A stretch of DNA of 60,000 nucleotides from Takakia lepidozioides. Taxonomy: Eukaryota > Streptophyta > Takakiopsida > Takakiales > Takakiaceae. The notes beneath the pieces are model-generated. The model was given only the letters and a program-made list of their open reading frames with translations, was not told where the DNA came from and made no database searches. The stretch is taken from NCBI GenBank assembly GCA_030704615.1, contig CM060733.1, forward strand, positions 49,540,001-49,600,000, written 5' to 3'. The position numbers and the translations under genes were made by a program. Shown here piece after piece: positions 33,340-44,970 of this stretch. How positions within the stretch are numbered: the first letter of the stretch is position 1; every line of letters starts with the position of its first letter.

Positions 33340-35495
33340 AAGGAACGACGCCATGCCATGAAACAATGGGAAGGAGATGGAGAGGGAAGGGTGGCTGCAG
33401 GGCTAAAGCGCCACAAGGTGGAGGTGCATGGAAATGGAGTCATCAATGTTGGCTGCGAAGGTAAGGAACACTGGCAGCGTGATTTGCGTGGCTTGGCATT
33501 GCGTTACCTTGACTAAAGCGTACAAGACATTGACCCGCAGTCCCAGAGTGCCATGTCAACAATAATAGAGGGCATAAATGGAATGTACGAGTACACACCT
33601 ATCCCTGCCAATCGTGATTTTATAGTGAAGCAATGTGGGAAGATAATGAAAGGAGAAAGAGCAAAACTGAAAGATAAATGGACGAAGTCTGGTGTGAGGC
33701 CAATGAACACTGAACCCGCCTATTGGGATAAGCTTGTTGCCTACTGGGAGTCCCCTCGTGGACTTGCAAAGGCTGAAGGGATGAAGCAAGTGCGTGCTTG
33801 TATCACGAACCCCTCGCGTTGGGGCCGGGCAGGAGTTGCAGGCCAAGCAGCCCGTTTGGTAATCTCCCTCACCCCCTTCTCATTGCTCTTACGTTGTGGC
33901 ATGTTCTGATGGAAGAGACACCCACGAGTGGGTTTTATTGCTTGTGCAGAATTAGTTGTTATGTGATATGTAGGGCAGTGCTTTGTCCATATGCTCCTGG
34001 CATTTTGTACTGACAGTGTGTGGATGGGCAAATACAGAAAAGACGCAAAGCGCGGAGCCCGTCACTGTCCGAGCTCGGGGCGGAGCAAAAGAACGCTGCG
34101 ACTGGCACCCCATCAGAGTCTGTTTTGAGCCAGGTATGTTTTGAAGTCCGGTTTCCATTCATGAATCTGTTGTTGTACTAAGATTTGGTGGGTATGTGGG
34201 GCCCCCACGCATGGTACAGGAGGGGTGTTATGCCAAACCCAGCCATCTCCGAATGCCTGAAATCCTGCACATTCGGCCTCTTCTTCTGGTTTTTAACAGT
34301 ACGGGTGGGTGTTTGTATGCGTAGGGAGCGGGGAACTCAATGGCAGCCCGCATCGGGGCCCTGGAGAGGCTTGCGGCTCTCTCTGTGGAGCGGGAGAGGG
34401 GAATGGAAGCACAACTGAAGAAGATAGTGGAACTCATGATGGGGCAAAAAGGGGGTGTGACGGGTGGCATTATGGAAGACCCCCCTGCTGCGACCATTGT
34501 ACCTGACAAGGAGGAAGTAATTGTAGTGGGTAGGGATGTGACAGAGGTCCGGGCTGTTGTTGATGATATTCACAGTGGGGGGCAGGGTCCACTCGTTGAA
34601 GAGGGAGAGGTCCAGCAAGTTGGTGGGGATGACATGGACGATGGGGGGGTCATTGCTCATGATGGGGGAAAAGGGGAAGCTGTAGGGGGAGAGGGTGGTA
34701 GTTTGCCTGGTCCAGGCTGCAGGGGGACCAAAACTTTGCCCTCTGGGGTGACTGTTGTCTCCCAACCCACTAAGGTGAGACCCCGTGACACCCCTTCAAA
34801 AGCTCCTTTCATAGAAAAGTCGAAACTAATTGTTCTAGACCTGAACGGGATCCTGTGCCACTCTATTCCTAACTTTCAGCCCAACCCGAGGCGTCATTGG
34901 CCATGGGTGTTGACCACCAACAAATATGTTTTCCCAAGGCCCCAGGTCTGTGAGTTTTTTAACCTTCTCTTCCGGTATTTCTACGTTGGGATATGGTCTT
35001 GTGCTTCCAAGGGGAATGTTGCAGACATCTTCAAAGTGGTGATGCAGGGGGGTCAAGGGTTCTCCCCTCTTTGTGTGGTCACAAGAGGAGTGTGACCCCT
35101 TGACAGAGCCACACCCCACAAAAGGGCCTGCTGTACAGAACTTACAGAAAAGACTGTCGAGGGTGTGGTCGGAATTTTCTGGATTTAACGAATCCAACAC
35201 CCTCCTAGTGGATGATTCACCACACAAGGGGAGGGGGAACTCCCCTTTGAACATGGTCCATCCATTGTCGTTTGATGTCACTGGCAATGTCAGTGAGGGG
35301 CCCGATTCAGACTACCTTTTAGAAACAGTCTGGCCCTACTGCCAAGATTTGTTTTGCTCCAAGGATGTGCGTGTCTTCACAAGCACGCGGAAGCTGACCC
35401 CAACTGGCAGCTTGAATGTAGGAGAGGATGGGGTCGTTGGGGGAAGTACTTCTGCGCCCATGCAGGTGAAACTAACCTTACTGTTTGCAACATGA
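33340..35495 (+). CDS. Transposase_24-like protein fused to FCP1/NIF-type phosphatase segment
   Basis: Exon-like blocks: about 33380-33858 (KRHKVEVHGNGVINVGCEG, HWQRDLRGLALRYLD, a TAA, then YWDKLVAYWESPRGLAKAEG and NPSRWGRAGVAGQAARL), about 34017-34133 (QKRRKARSPSLSELGAEQ) and 34328 onward. The first blocks fit Transposase_24. The third has a short coiled coil (ARIGALERLAALSVERERG), an acidic Gly-rich linker, and then an HAD phosphatase of the NLI-interacting type: LIVLDLNGILCHS, RPQVCEFFNLLFRYFYVGIW and, after a frame change near 35055, LSRVWSEFSGFN and NTLLVDDSPHKG. The Asp nucleophile and the VDDSP motif are present; the usual DxD is DLN. The phosphatase part looks captured from a host gene. 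Broken by stops or indels and interrupted by the gypsy element at 35536. Confidence 0.55.
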
Positions 35496-35535
35496 CATCG
35501 AAGCCAAAGTCCATGTTTGTTTTGTTCCCCCTGGA

Positions 35536-36258
35536 TGTCGCGCACCTCACTTCGGTAAACTCCCCTTCAAGTCATAGTTAACCGCTTTGATGCGCGCGCC
35601 TGACTCCCAACCTGGCCGCCGGGCCAACTTGGAGTTTCGGCTACTCACCGGGACATAACGGTCCCCATTCGCTTCCTCTAAAACCCTCCACCTATTTGGG
35701 ACTAGGAGAATTCCCTTTGGTAGATGGCAGTCCGGAACAGCTCCCCACTCTTTGGTCGCTTTCCGGCTCGCACGATTACTCACTAGTTTTTGGTCACCAA
35801 CGGGCTTGCACCGTTCTCGGGGTTACTACTCCCTATATATACTTCTGTAGCTGTCCGCGGGGGTTTCATAACCAGCCATGCCATTTTATGGCGAACCACC
35901 ACGAAAACCCTCGACTCCCGGTGGTGAGTCGCGGTGAGTCTTGGCCCACTCACCGCGGCCCCAATGGACCATGATGAGTCCCAAGACTCCCCACGACTCC
36001 CACCTCGAGGTCTCCACCCCATGGTGAGTCCTATGCCACCCCCACTAAGTCCCACTAAGCTACCACCACCCCTTGTGGAGCCACCTCCACCGCAACCCGG
36101 TGTGCGGGGCTCCACCTAGTGAGCGCCTCCGCCTCCTTGAGTGCCTTGGGCACTCAAGGGTGCTTCAGCCCCCATACCTATCGTCGCCGCTGCCCCCACC
36201 ACAGGGGCAGCCCCTCATGTGTCCCGACCCCCTGCCCTCAAGGCAAAGGGCCGCGACA
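35536..36258 (-). repeat. Gypsy 3' LTR (723 bp)
   Basis: Starts tgtcgcgcacctcacttcgg and ends gggccgcgaca. It matches the other LTR throughout; the differences are small length changes near 35688, 35856, 35905 and 36173. A TATA-like ctatatatac lies at 35832-35841. Confidence 0.95.
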
Positions 36259-37164
36259 CACACCCCTACCAACAGGGAGTCGATGTCCTCATCGACTTGT
36301 CCATTTTGTAGAAACGAACATCCAAGTTGTGGCGTCCCACATCAAGGAGTTTGTTTCCGTACCATGGCGTCCCATGGCAAAGAACCAAACCCCACACTTG
36401 ACTCCACTCTCCACTAGCTAGTTCGGCCGACTTCCTCCAAGTCCCGGCCAAGGGTGGAGCCTCTCCAGCTCCTCCCAGTGCACTCTTCTTGGCCTACTTC
36501 AAGGCCAAGGAACGATCCTCCCCGAGGATCGAATCGCCTTACTGCAACAACATTGCTTGCGATCGCTCATGATGCCGCTTTTGGCATCACCTTGAGCAAG
36601 GGTTCACCTGGAACCCTCTTTGACTAGGAAGATAACCTTGAACCAACCGTGCGCCCCAATCACTACAATTGGGTCCGCCTTGGAATGCTGGCCTGAGGTA
36701 CAGGAACACGCCGAAGCCGCACTACGACTTCGTCCCGAGGCTACACGATTATAGTACGTGAACGGAAGCACGTAGCTTCCGCGTTAGCCCGCACTACAAG
36801 GCAACCCCCTCGGTAGCGCAGTTATAGTACGCGCACGCGCCAGGTGCGCACTAGCACGTGAACTCCCAAATAAGGCGCAAGTTTCCTTGCCCCTTGGATG
36901 GGAGTCACCCGATTTCGGCACTGCGCAAACACACGATTAACTCAATTTACCTCTCCTACTTTTGTAAGCTAGCATGCATTCTACACACTAGTCAACCACA
37001 CCATGCATCACCATTTTCAAACACAATAGGACGCACAATATTTGGAACCCATTTCCTTTATAACAAATTTTTGTACAATACAAGTTTTTGCAATCGGATT
37101 CCTGAGCTAGCTAAACCGGGCTAAGATGCATTTCCTCCCCCACGCTCCAAGGTTGATGTCCCCA
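36259..37164 (-). other. Gypsy 3' untranslated region
   Basis: About 0.9 kb lies between the pol stop (TGA at 37165-37167, minus strand) and the 3' LTR. No coding signal is seen. A short purine-rich tract (ggtaggggtg on the minus strand) touches the LTR and is the likely polypurine tract, although it is weak. Two partial repeats around attatagtacg / gttatagtacg occur near 36750-36830. Confidence 0.5.
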
Positions 37165-39763
37165 TCAACGTTTCTTCCGCTTTTGAGGTCGCCCTTCGAA
37201 CGCTGCAACTGCCTCGGATGCGTTTCCCATTTCTGAGGCACGCACCCAAGATGCCTCCACAAGATGATAGCCCTTCCATTTGACGAGATACTCCGTTTCT
37301 CGGTTCTTGAACCTCCTCGACTTAAGTATTGCCTCCACCTCGTACTCGGTTCATTTTCATGATCCAACAGCATAGGTGGCGGACGCAACACTTGCTGCCG
37401 ATTCGGACGTGCTTCATCTTTGAAGTAAGGCTTCAAAAGGGAGACATGGAATACTGGGTGCACCTTGCTGTTTGCCGGCAGCTCCAATTCATACACATCC
37501 TCATTCATAACCTCCGAATGCGAAAGGGACCCGCATACGGAGGTACGAACTTCGGACTCACTTCCGGAGGTAGTCGAAAATTCTTGATGTTCAACCAGAC
37601 CTCTGTGCCTGCCTCAAACTTCACTTCCCTCCGCTTCCGATTCGCCTGCCTTTCATACCGTTTCCTAGCTTTGGCAATGTTGTACTTTGCGAGCTTCAAC
37701 AAACGCTCGCGTTCTTCCAGTACCGCCGCTACTGCCGGTTCCTCAACGTCCTGGGCGGCCCAACTTGTCGGCACCAGAGGTGCTTTTCCATAGACCAATA
37801 CAAAAGGGGAAACTCCCGTTGCGGAGTGTTCTGTGTTATTATAACAGAACTCTGCCGCGTCTAAGTGTTCCATCCAGTCTGATTGGTCTGCCGACACGTA
37901 ATTCCGCAAGATTGCTTCACTACGGAATTCACTCTTTCCGTTTGGCCGTCCGTCGTAGGTCGGAAGGCGGTGCTCATCTTCAGCCTCGTCCCCATCTTCT
38001 TCCAAAGTGCTCTCCAAAATTTACTCGTAAACTTTGGATCGCGGTCCGAGACAATATCCTTCGGGACTCCATGATGCTTTAAGACGTGGGCGAAAGTAAA
38101 GTCGCCCTGTCTCCTGCGCCGTTGCCGTCTCCTTGGTGGGGATGAAATGGCCATTTTACTGAACCTATCTACCACCACCATGATTGCATCGAATCCTTTT
38201 GACAGCGGCATAGCAGTCATGAAATCCATCGAGACGCTTTCCCAAGTCCCCTCTGGAATCGGCAAGGGTTGTAACAGCCCCGCTTGCTTTTTTGTACTCG
38301 CTCCGGTTTTGTTGGCATGTGGTGCATGTCTTGACATACTCCTCTGCCTCCTCCCCTCAGTTTGGGCCAGAAATACTCTTTCTCAAGAGTGCCGCAGTGC
38401 GCTTGGCTCCGCCGTGGCCCGCAAGCGGGCTATCATGGCATTCTCTCAAGAGGCTATCTCTGATCCCTCCCTTTTGGCACGTAGAGACGTTTTTGCTTAT
38501 ACCGGAGCAGTCCATTTTGCAAGTGGAACTGCGATTTAACCCCCTTCTCAAGTCCTGCATCACGCGACTTTGCCAGCTCATCCTTCCGGCAAGCCTTCCG
38601 GATCTTCCTTTGGAGCGCCGTCTCGCCCTTGTACACCACAAGAGCTGCTGCTTTCTACTTAAAGCATCGGCCACCACTATGTCCCGTCCCGGTTTGTACT
38701 GGATATCCACGTCGAACACTGCCAAGTATCTTGCCACCTAAGTTGTTTTTGGGGACAACTTGGGCTGCGTGGCAAAATACTTCACCGTGACATTGTCCGT
38801 GAACACCTTCACTGGGTTGGAACCAACATAGTGGCGCCAGAGTTCAAGGCATGCACCACCGCCTTCATCTCTTTTTCGTGCGTCGGCCACCGTCGCTCCA
38901 CTTCATTCAGTTTCTTACTTTCGTAAGCCACTGGTCGTCCATCTTGCATAAGTACACCCCCAATCGCGAAGTCCGATGCATCTGTATGAATCTCAAACGG
39001 ACGATCGAACTCCGGGATTTTCAAGACTGGAGCTTCCGTCATCCGCTGCTTCAATTCAGCAAAAAGCTTGGCCACAAATGTGTTCCATACCCAGACTTTG
39101 GATTTACACAGAAGGTCCGACAGCGGCCCCGCGATCTTGGCGAAATTTCTTCACATACTTCCGGTAATAGGAGCGAGTCCTAGGAAGGATCGCACTCCCG
39201 GGACCGAAGTCGGAGGCTCCCAGTCCAAGATCGCCCTCACCTTTCTGTCATCCATTTTGATCCCATCCTGTGTAATCACATGCCCCAGGAACTCCACTTT
39301 TGTGAACCCCGAATCGCACTTTGAAGCTTTGGCATACAGCTTCCCGTCCTCCGCAATTTTTGGAACACCCTTTTGAGGTGCTCCAGGTGCTCCTCCTTTG
39401 TTTTCGGTACACCAAGATGTCGTCGATGTACACGATCACAAAGTCTCCAACCACTCCTGGAAAAAGGCTGTTCATCAGCGTGCTAAATGTCGCTGGTGCA
39501 TTGGTGAGCCAAAAGGCATCACCAAGAACTCATATGAACCATACCTTGTCCTGCACGCGGTCTTCTCCTCATCTCCTTGCCACCCGAATTTGGTGATAGC
39601 CGGAGCGCAAGTCGATCCGGCTGAAATACTTCGCTCCTGCCAACCGATCGAAGAGGTCGTCGATCCTTGGCAAAGGGTACCGGTTTTTGATAGTCACCTT
39701 ATTCAAAGCCCTGTAATCGACACACATCCGCAGCGTCCCATCCTTCTTGTCTGCGAATAGCAC
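37165..39763 (-). pseudogene. pol: Gypsy pol: RT, RNase H, integrase, chromodomain (frameshifted)
   Basis: Minus-strand blocks in order: reverse transcriptase start ([30 protein letters not shown]) at 39763-39569; the catalytic box FVIVYIDDILVY near 39460; RNase H (PFEIHTDASDFAIGGVL) at 39075-38809 with DALSRKQQL at 38660; the integrase core (WESVSMDFMTAMPLS, VVVDRFSKMA, DIVSDRDPKFTS) at 38250-37990; YNNTEHSATGVSPF at 37850; HPVFHVSLLKPY at 37450; and a chromodomain (EYLVKWKGYHLVEASWV) ending at 37165. The chromodomain is one base out of frame with the preceding block. At least six frame changes separate the blocks, so no full polyprotein can be made as assembled. Confidence 0.9.
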
Positions 39764-40546
39764 CGGGGCTCCGTAAGGTGACTTACTCGGCCGGATGTAC
39801 CCTTTGACATTAGATCCTTGAGCTGAGTCTTCAGCTCGACCAACTCTCTGTGGCTCAACCGGTAGGGGCGCCTTGGCAGCGGTTCCGATCCCGGTATCAC
39901 CTCAATCTTGTGGTCAACTCCTCTTCGCGGTGGCAAGCCGCTTGGTAAATCCTCCGGCATCACATCCTGGTATTTCTCCAAAATCCCCTTGATCCAATCT
40001 GGGCTCGGCTCCCCATCGCCTTCTCCTTCCACTTCTTCTCTAATGTAAAGCAAAAACTGGGACTCGTGTGCCTCCTCCACGGCCCACTCCTTGCTGACAG
40101 AAGGTTTATTCGCCCTCCCACGGATTTGGGCGTTTCCGACACTCGTAAAACCTCGCCACCATTCCCACATGGCAGCGTGACTAACTCTCTTGCGGCCATC
40201 TATGACGCTCCGGATTTGCTCAAAAAGGTCATCCCCAAAATGAGATCCACTCCATCGATCTCGCAGATAGTGAAGTTCTCACGTCCCTCCCAACTCCCCA
40301 GTTGAAGAGGAACATCAAACGCCAACCTTGTCGCCAACTGAGGTTTCCTTTGGCAGAGCGCACCTCAATAGAGGCCCCCACGTCACTTGTCGGGAGTCCC
40401 AACTTTCGCGCCGCCGCCGGCGTCATGAAGGAGTGCGACGCTCCTGTGTCCACCAACAACGACACGTTAGTTCCGGATATTATCCCATCCACGAACAATA
40501 ACTGACTCCCTTTACGCAGGGCGCCAGTTTCCTGATACAAACTCAC
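39703..40546 (-). pseudogene. Gypsy aspartic protease and linker to RT
   Basis: The minus strand at 40546-40229 reads LVDTGASHSFMTPAAARKLG, the retroviral-type aspartic protease active site DTGAS. A frame change follows, then 40170-39703 reads [20 protein letters not shown] and [18 protein letters not shown], the typical stretch before the RT fingers. This protease would process the polyprotein. The frame break between the two parts matches the general pattern in this element. Confidence 0.85.
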
Positions 40547-41756
40547 AAGAATAGTTGCCTACCTTGCAAGTCCTGGCGACTACCGCTTCCACCAAACGAC
40601 TGATGGTATCTTCCGACAGCTCCGTGGTCGCCCGAGTCATGTTCAATTGCCGGGGCTTCGTGCACTTCTTGGCCATGTGCCCGGGCTCCCCGCAATTGAA
40701 ACACACTCCATCAAAGGTCGCCTTCTGTCCGCCATAAGCCGCTCCCCGCTTTTCCTTTCGAAGCACCGGGTGCCGCCTTGACGTGTGAAGGCCCTCCCTT
40801 CGATTTCCACGTGCCATTTTCGCCGCGTGGCCTATCCCACTTCTTTTCCGGTCGGAGGAGTCACCTTCCCGCCGGGTCTTCTTGTGGTTCAGCTCCGTAC
40901 GGCCTTGTCTCTCACCCCTAGGGACATCCGAGAAACATTCAGCTCTCTCAATTGCCTCGTTCAAAGTCTTGGGTGGCTTCTCCTCCAACTTCCGCCTAGC
41001 CCATGGGGCCAGTCCCGCCACAAAGTTGAAGACCATTTCTGGTTCCGCCATGTCCGCGACTTCGAGCAACAGCACATTGAAAGCCTGGACATACCCCGAA
41101 TGTCATCTGTTTGCTTCAAATTCCTCATCTTGTCCCCGGGCAAGCCAGGATGCGTTGAGGGGCACAAACTGTCTCTTCATCAATTCCTTGAACCCACTCC
41201 AGTTCAAGGTTTCCGGGCTTGGGCCTCGGTCGTGAAGGCGTTTCTGCCACCATTGTTGAGCATAGCCCCTCAAATAGGTGGGAGCCACTTCCACCCGATC
41301 CTCGTCACTCAACTTGGCCGCCCGGAAGTACTGCTCTAGCTCCAGGAGCCAGGTGTTGAGTGCCTTCCGGTTTCGAACGCCCTCAAAGGTGCCGGGTTCC
41401 TTAGGCTTCACCTTAAACTTTGCCTTAGTGGAAGTGGCATTAGCCGCCTTCAACACGTCTTTCAACGCCCCGCCAAACTGCCAACAACCCTTCCCAAAAG
41501 GCTGCTGGCATGGGAGGCATCTTTGGTTTGTCGGAGCTCTCGAGGATTCCTCGGGCTCCGACTCCTCGGATTCCTCCCGCTCTTGAGCGGCCTCGTTTTC
41601 GGAAACATTCATCGCTTCCTCAAACGGCCGCCTCGGTGACACGTCGCCCCCATCGGGCTCACCGGGATCATCATCTTTTGGCCGTTCCGCTTTCGCTTCG
41701 GCTTGCCCGACCCCATGATGAGGCCGATCCAAGGACGATCGCGTACTGAACTCTAA
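40512..41756 (-). pseudogene. gag: Gypsy gag with CCHC zinc knuckle
   Basis: The minus strand from about 41750 reads an acidic N-terminus, then the capsid-like region (NTWLLELEQYFRAAKLSDED, LRGYAQQWWQKR) to 41103. It continues in another frame from 41075 with LLLEVADMAEPEMVFNFVAG and a single zinc knuckle CFNCGEPGHMAKKC near 40690. Near 41110 a TGA and two compensating frame changes interrupt the protein. The role is assembly of the cytoplasmic particle and RNA binding. Confidence 0.85.
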
Positions 41757-41768
41757 GCTCTGATACCA
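41757..41768 (-). promoter_or_regulatory. Primer-binding site for initiator tRNA-Met
   Basis: On the minus strand, two bases after the 5' LTR, the sequence reads TGGTATCAGAGC, the standard plant LTR-retrotransposon primer site complementary to the 3' end of initiator tRNA-Met. It fixes the element orientation as minus. Confidence 0.95.
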
Positions 41769-41770
41769 AA

Positions 41771-42484
41771 TGTCGCGCACCTCACTTCGGTAAACTCCCC
41801 TTCAAGTCATAGTTAACCGCTTTGATGCGCGCGCCTGACTCCCAACCTGGCCGCCGGGCCAACTTGGAGTTTCGGCTACTCACCGGGACATAACGGTCCC
41901 CATTCGCTTCCTCTAAACCCTCCCTATTTGGGACTAGGAGAATTCCCTTTGGTAGATGGCAGTCCGGAACAGCTCCCCACTCTTTGGTCGCTTTCCGGCT
42001 CGCACGATTACTCACTAGTTTTTGGTCACCAACGGGCTTGCACCGTTCTCGGGGTTACTACTCCCTATATATACTTCTGTAGCTGGGGGTTTCATAACCA
42101 GCCATGCCATTTTATGGCGAACCACCACGAAACCCTCGACTCCCGGTGGTGAGTCGCGGTGAGTCTTGGCCCACTCACCGCGGCCCCAATGGACCATGAT
42201 GAGTCCCAAGACTCCCCACGACTCCCACCTCGAGGTCTCCACCCCATGGTGAGTCCTATGCCACCCCCACTAAGTCCCACTAAGCTACCACCACCCCTTG
42301 TGGAGCCACCTCCACCGCAACCCGGTGTGCGGGGCTCCACCTAGTGAGCGCCTCCGCCTCCTTGAGTGCCTTGGGCACTCAAGGGTGCTTCAGCCCCCCA
42401 TACCTATCGTCGCCGCTGCCCCCACCACAGGGGCAGCCCCTCATGTGTCCCGACCCCCTGCCCTCAAGGCAAAGGGCCGCGACA
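41771..42484 (-). repeat. Gypsy 5' LTR (714 bp)
   Basis: Starts tgtcgcgcacctcacttcgg and ends gggccgcgaca, with the same order of sequence as the other LTR. It would drive transcription towards lower coordinates; a ctatatatac TATA-like box is at 42063-42072. Confidence 0.95.
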
Positions 42485-42489
42485 CTGGA

Positions 42490-43761
42490 TGCCCTCTCAC
42501 GCAAGGCTGGCACTATATGTTTTGCAGGGACCACATGTACAGGGAGTGGTAGTGGGGTCGAATGTGAAGAAGGTGGGTCCTGCGCCTAGGACCATAGTGC
42601 TACGGCGGCGGCATTCCGGATTCCCCCCCTGGCATGAGGAGGCAGCGCCCAAGGTATGGTTGTTCCCAGCCCATCTCCGCAAACTTACTTGGTTGGTTTC
42701 CTTTATGGATACACTTCCTGAAGCGTTGCCAGAAGTATTCATTGTAGGTGAGCAAGAGGAGTGGGTTGTCCCCGACACCATCATCGCAGCAGGACGTGGT
42801 TCCCCAGGCATGCATTCATGGCTCCTTGCTTTGCCTGGCTGGTTTTTAGTAGGGTTATTTTTGCCAGGAAGTTGTAGTGTGCAGGGTCTGAGTAGGGTGT
42901 TTGTTAGCTTGCTCTGTGGAGGTGTGTTTATACCATTGCAACCACCAGAGTTCATGTTATTCTTATCCGTCTGACTAAACCTCTTTTTGCTGCTGCAGTT
43001 GAAGACACATGGGCAGCTTTCCTCAGTTGCCACCCTCAGCGACGAGCTTTGCTTCAAGGTACGTTGGTACACCGTGAATTTGCTGCTGATTCAGTATTGT
43101 GGCAACCAAGATCGTTTCCATGCCCAGCTGCGCTTGACTTTCACCCTGTCATTGCTATGTTTGTTGCTGAGTGGACCCTGATGTTGGTGTCTGCAGATAT
43201 CAGATCTTGTGTTTCTCCTGAACCCCCATGACAAGCGGTCAAAGTGCGTCCTTTACCACTCCAATCATTGGATGTCCAACCCAACTACCACGTCTGTTGT
43301 AACTAGTCTGTTGTAACTTCCAGTCAATCCCAGTTTTTTGACTTTTACGACTCAAAATGAGTCGTTACCCCAGTGGTAAATGACACGAATGCTTCTAGTG
43401 AATTAGCTTCTCCCTTCCATTATGAATTCTGACCTGTCATTGCATTTGTATGTCATGTGCAGAAAAAAAAAAAGTTTGAGAGGCCTCCCTCCGCCATCGA
43501 ACACACTTTTGCAAGACTCAGGAGTGGAAGGCCCTTGTAGCCTCAATGGCCAAGACACCACAATTGACGGAGGATAGTGCATCTGTAGGGGTGGGGATGG
43601 GTAGTTCAGTGGCTCGGCCGGATGGGGGAGAGCCAGTAGTAGGGGGTGGTTTGAAGGATGATGTAATCTCGGACTTGGCCTCATCATCCTCCAAATTGGA
43701 GGCCCAGCGTAGCTTGCATTCCTCGGACGAGTACACCTATGACTTAGGTGATGAGGAATGA
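42490..43761 (+). CDS. 3' exons of the Transposase_24-like gene, uncertain
   Basis: After the gypsy element, coding-like blocks with good splice borders resume. About 42525-42746 reads PAPRTIVLRRRHSGFPPWHE and TWLVSFMDTLPEALPEVFIV before gtgagc. Then 42998-43058 (after ctgcag, before gtacgt), 43198-43250 (ISDLVFLLNPHDKRSK after ctgcag), and a last exon after 43462 ending LHSSDEYTYDLGDEE at the TGA of 43759-43761. I do not recognise a domain. Position and strand suggest that these continue the gene at 33.3-35.5 kb, interrupted by the gypsy insertion. Confidence 0.35.
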
Positions 43762-43989
43762 GGGATGGTTCCCAGTTAGAGACATGTAAAGGTAGTACTC
43801 GCTTTATGTATATATTTCTTCAGTTACCATTTCAATCCTCATTCTAACCTTAATGGACATGTGGATTCTAATCTAACCTATAGATTAGAATGCATGCATT
43901 TCATGCAAGCACGAGGCACACCCCAACCCCCAAGAAAACCCGACCCCCCCCCCCCCAAAACGAAAAAAAAACCCCAAAACCCCACCCAC

Positions 43990-44635
43990 CCTCCCACCCA
44001 GCGACGTCGGGTGCGACCAACGACTCTGCTGTGATTCCCCGCCGTCGCAACAGAACCACGCCAACGTGGAGCTAGCGACGCCACAAGGGGCTTCGACGTT
44101 GTTGCGACTCCAGGGAGTCACACGAACGTGCCCTCCCATGGAGGTAGCGACGGCCCTGCGATTCCCGGGCGTCGCTACCAAACCTCCTTACCCATGGGGG
44201 TCTAGTGACGCCCCCAAATGGCGGCGACGTCATGGCGATTCCCGGGCGTCGTCGTCCGGCTGTGACATTTGGGCGACGCCAGCGCATGGCTAATTCTGGG
44301 AAGGGGCGACGTCCTTGCGACTGCCCCATGACGCAGGGGAAGGGATGGACCCCCCTCTCTGCCCTTTGTTGCGACTCCTGGGAGTCGCCATATTGCGACA
44401 CCCCGGAGGGGCGGCGTCTTTTTGCCGTCGCTGGTCGTGGCTAGGTGGACCCGGGGGATTAGCGATTCCCTTAGGTCGCTAATCTGCGACGTTCCGGGAG
44501 CGACGTGGCGGCGACTTCCTGACGTCGCAATTTATCCCCGGCGCGCCCCGGGCACTGTAGTGTATTTTCATTGCTAGGCGGGCGTTTGGAGGTCGCTGAG
44601 GGTCGCTAATCCCCCCCCCCCCCCCCCCCCCAAAC
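43990..44635. repeat. CpG-rich GCGACG/CGTCGC repeat block with C-run
   Basis: More than a dozen gcgac / gtcgc words occur in alternating orientation, several forming hairpins such as gcgattcccgggcgtcgc (44156-44174 and near 44238). A cactgtagtg palindrome lies at 44553-44562. The block ends in a run of about 22 C at 44611-44632. It resembles the subterminal repeat region of a CACTA or MULE element. No partner block was found in the window. Confidence 0.5.
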
Positions 44636-44970
44636 GTAGTAGTGAGCGCGGAGACTGCAACACAAGAGCAGACCGAGAATGAGGCTACAGCTGTCAAACA
44701 ACCAGAGGGAACAATGAGCGTAGGAAACCAGACTGTGGAAGCAGAGATGATTCGCAAGGAAACTGAAGGAGGTGGAAGTCCGGGGAATGCATAACCGGGA
44801 AAATGTCTACAAACCCTAGACCAGACAGGAATTCCGACAGATGTGAAGGGGAAGAGAAAAGCTGCAGAAGGGGATCCAACTCAAAACCGAAGAAGGTGCC
44901 AGTAAGTGTTCTCCACCCTTCTTTTTCCTGTTTGCAGATGTACAAAGAAAGTGAGTGAAATGTCCTAGAA

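Larger units (their letters stand above)
35536..42484 (-). mobile_element. Ty3/gypsy chromovirus LTR retrotransposon, 6.95 kb
   Basis: Two LTRs (35536-36258 and 41771-42484) begin TGTCGCGC and end GCGACA. A 5-bp duplication, ctgga, flanks the element at 35531-35535 and 42485-42489. On the minus strand the order is 5' LTR, primer-binding site, gag, protease, reverse transcriptase/RNase H, integrase, chromodomain, 3' LTR, which defines a chromovirus. The LTRs differ by about four short indels and no substitution that I could see, so the insertion is recent. Yet the gag-pol frame is broken many times. It inserted in a Transposase_24-like gene region. Confidence 0.95.
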
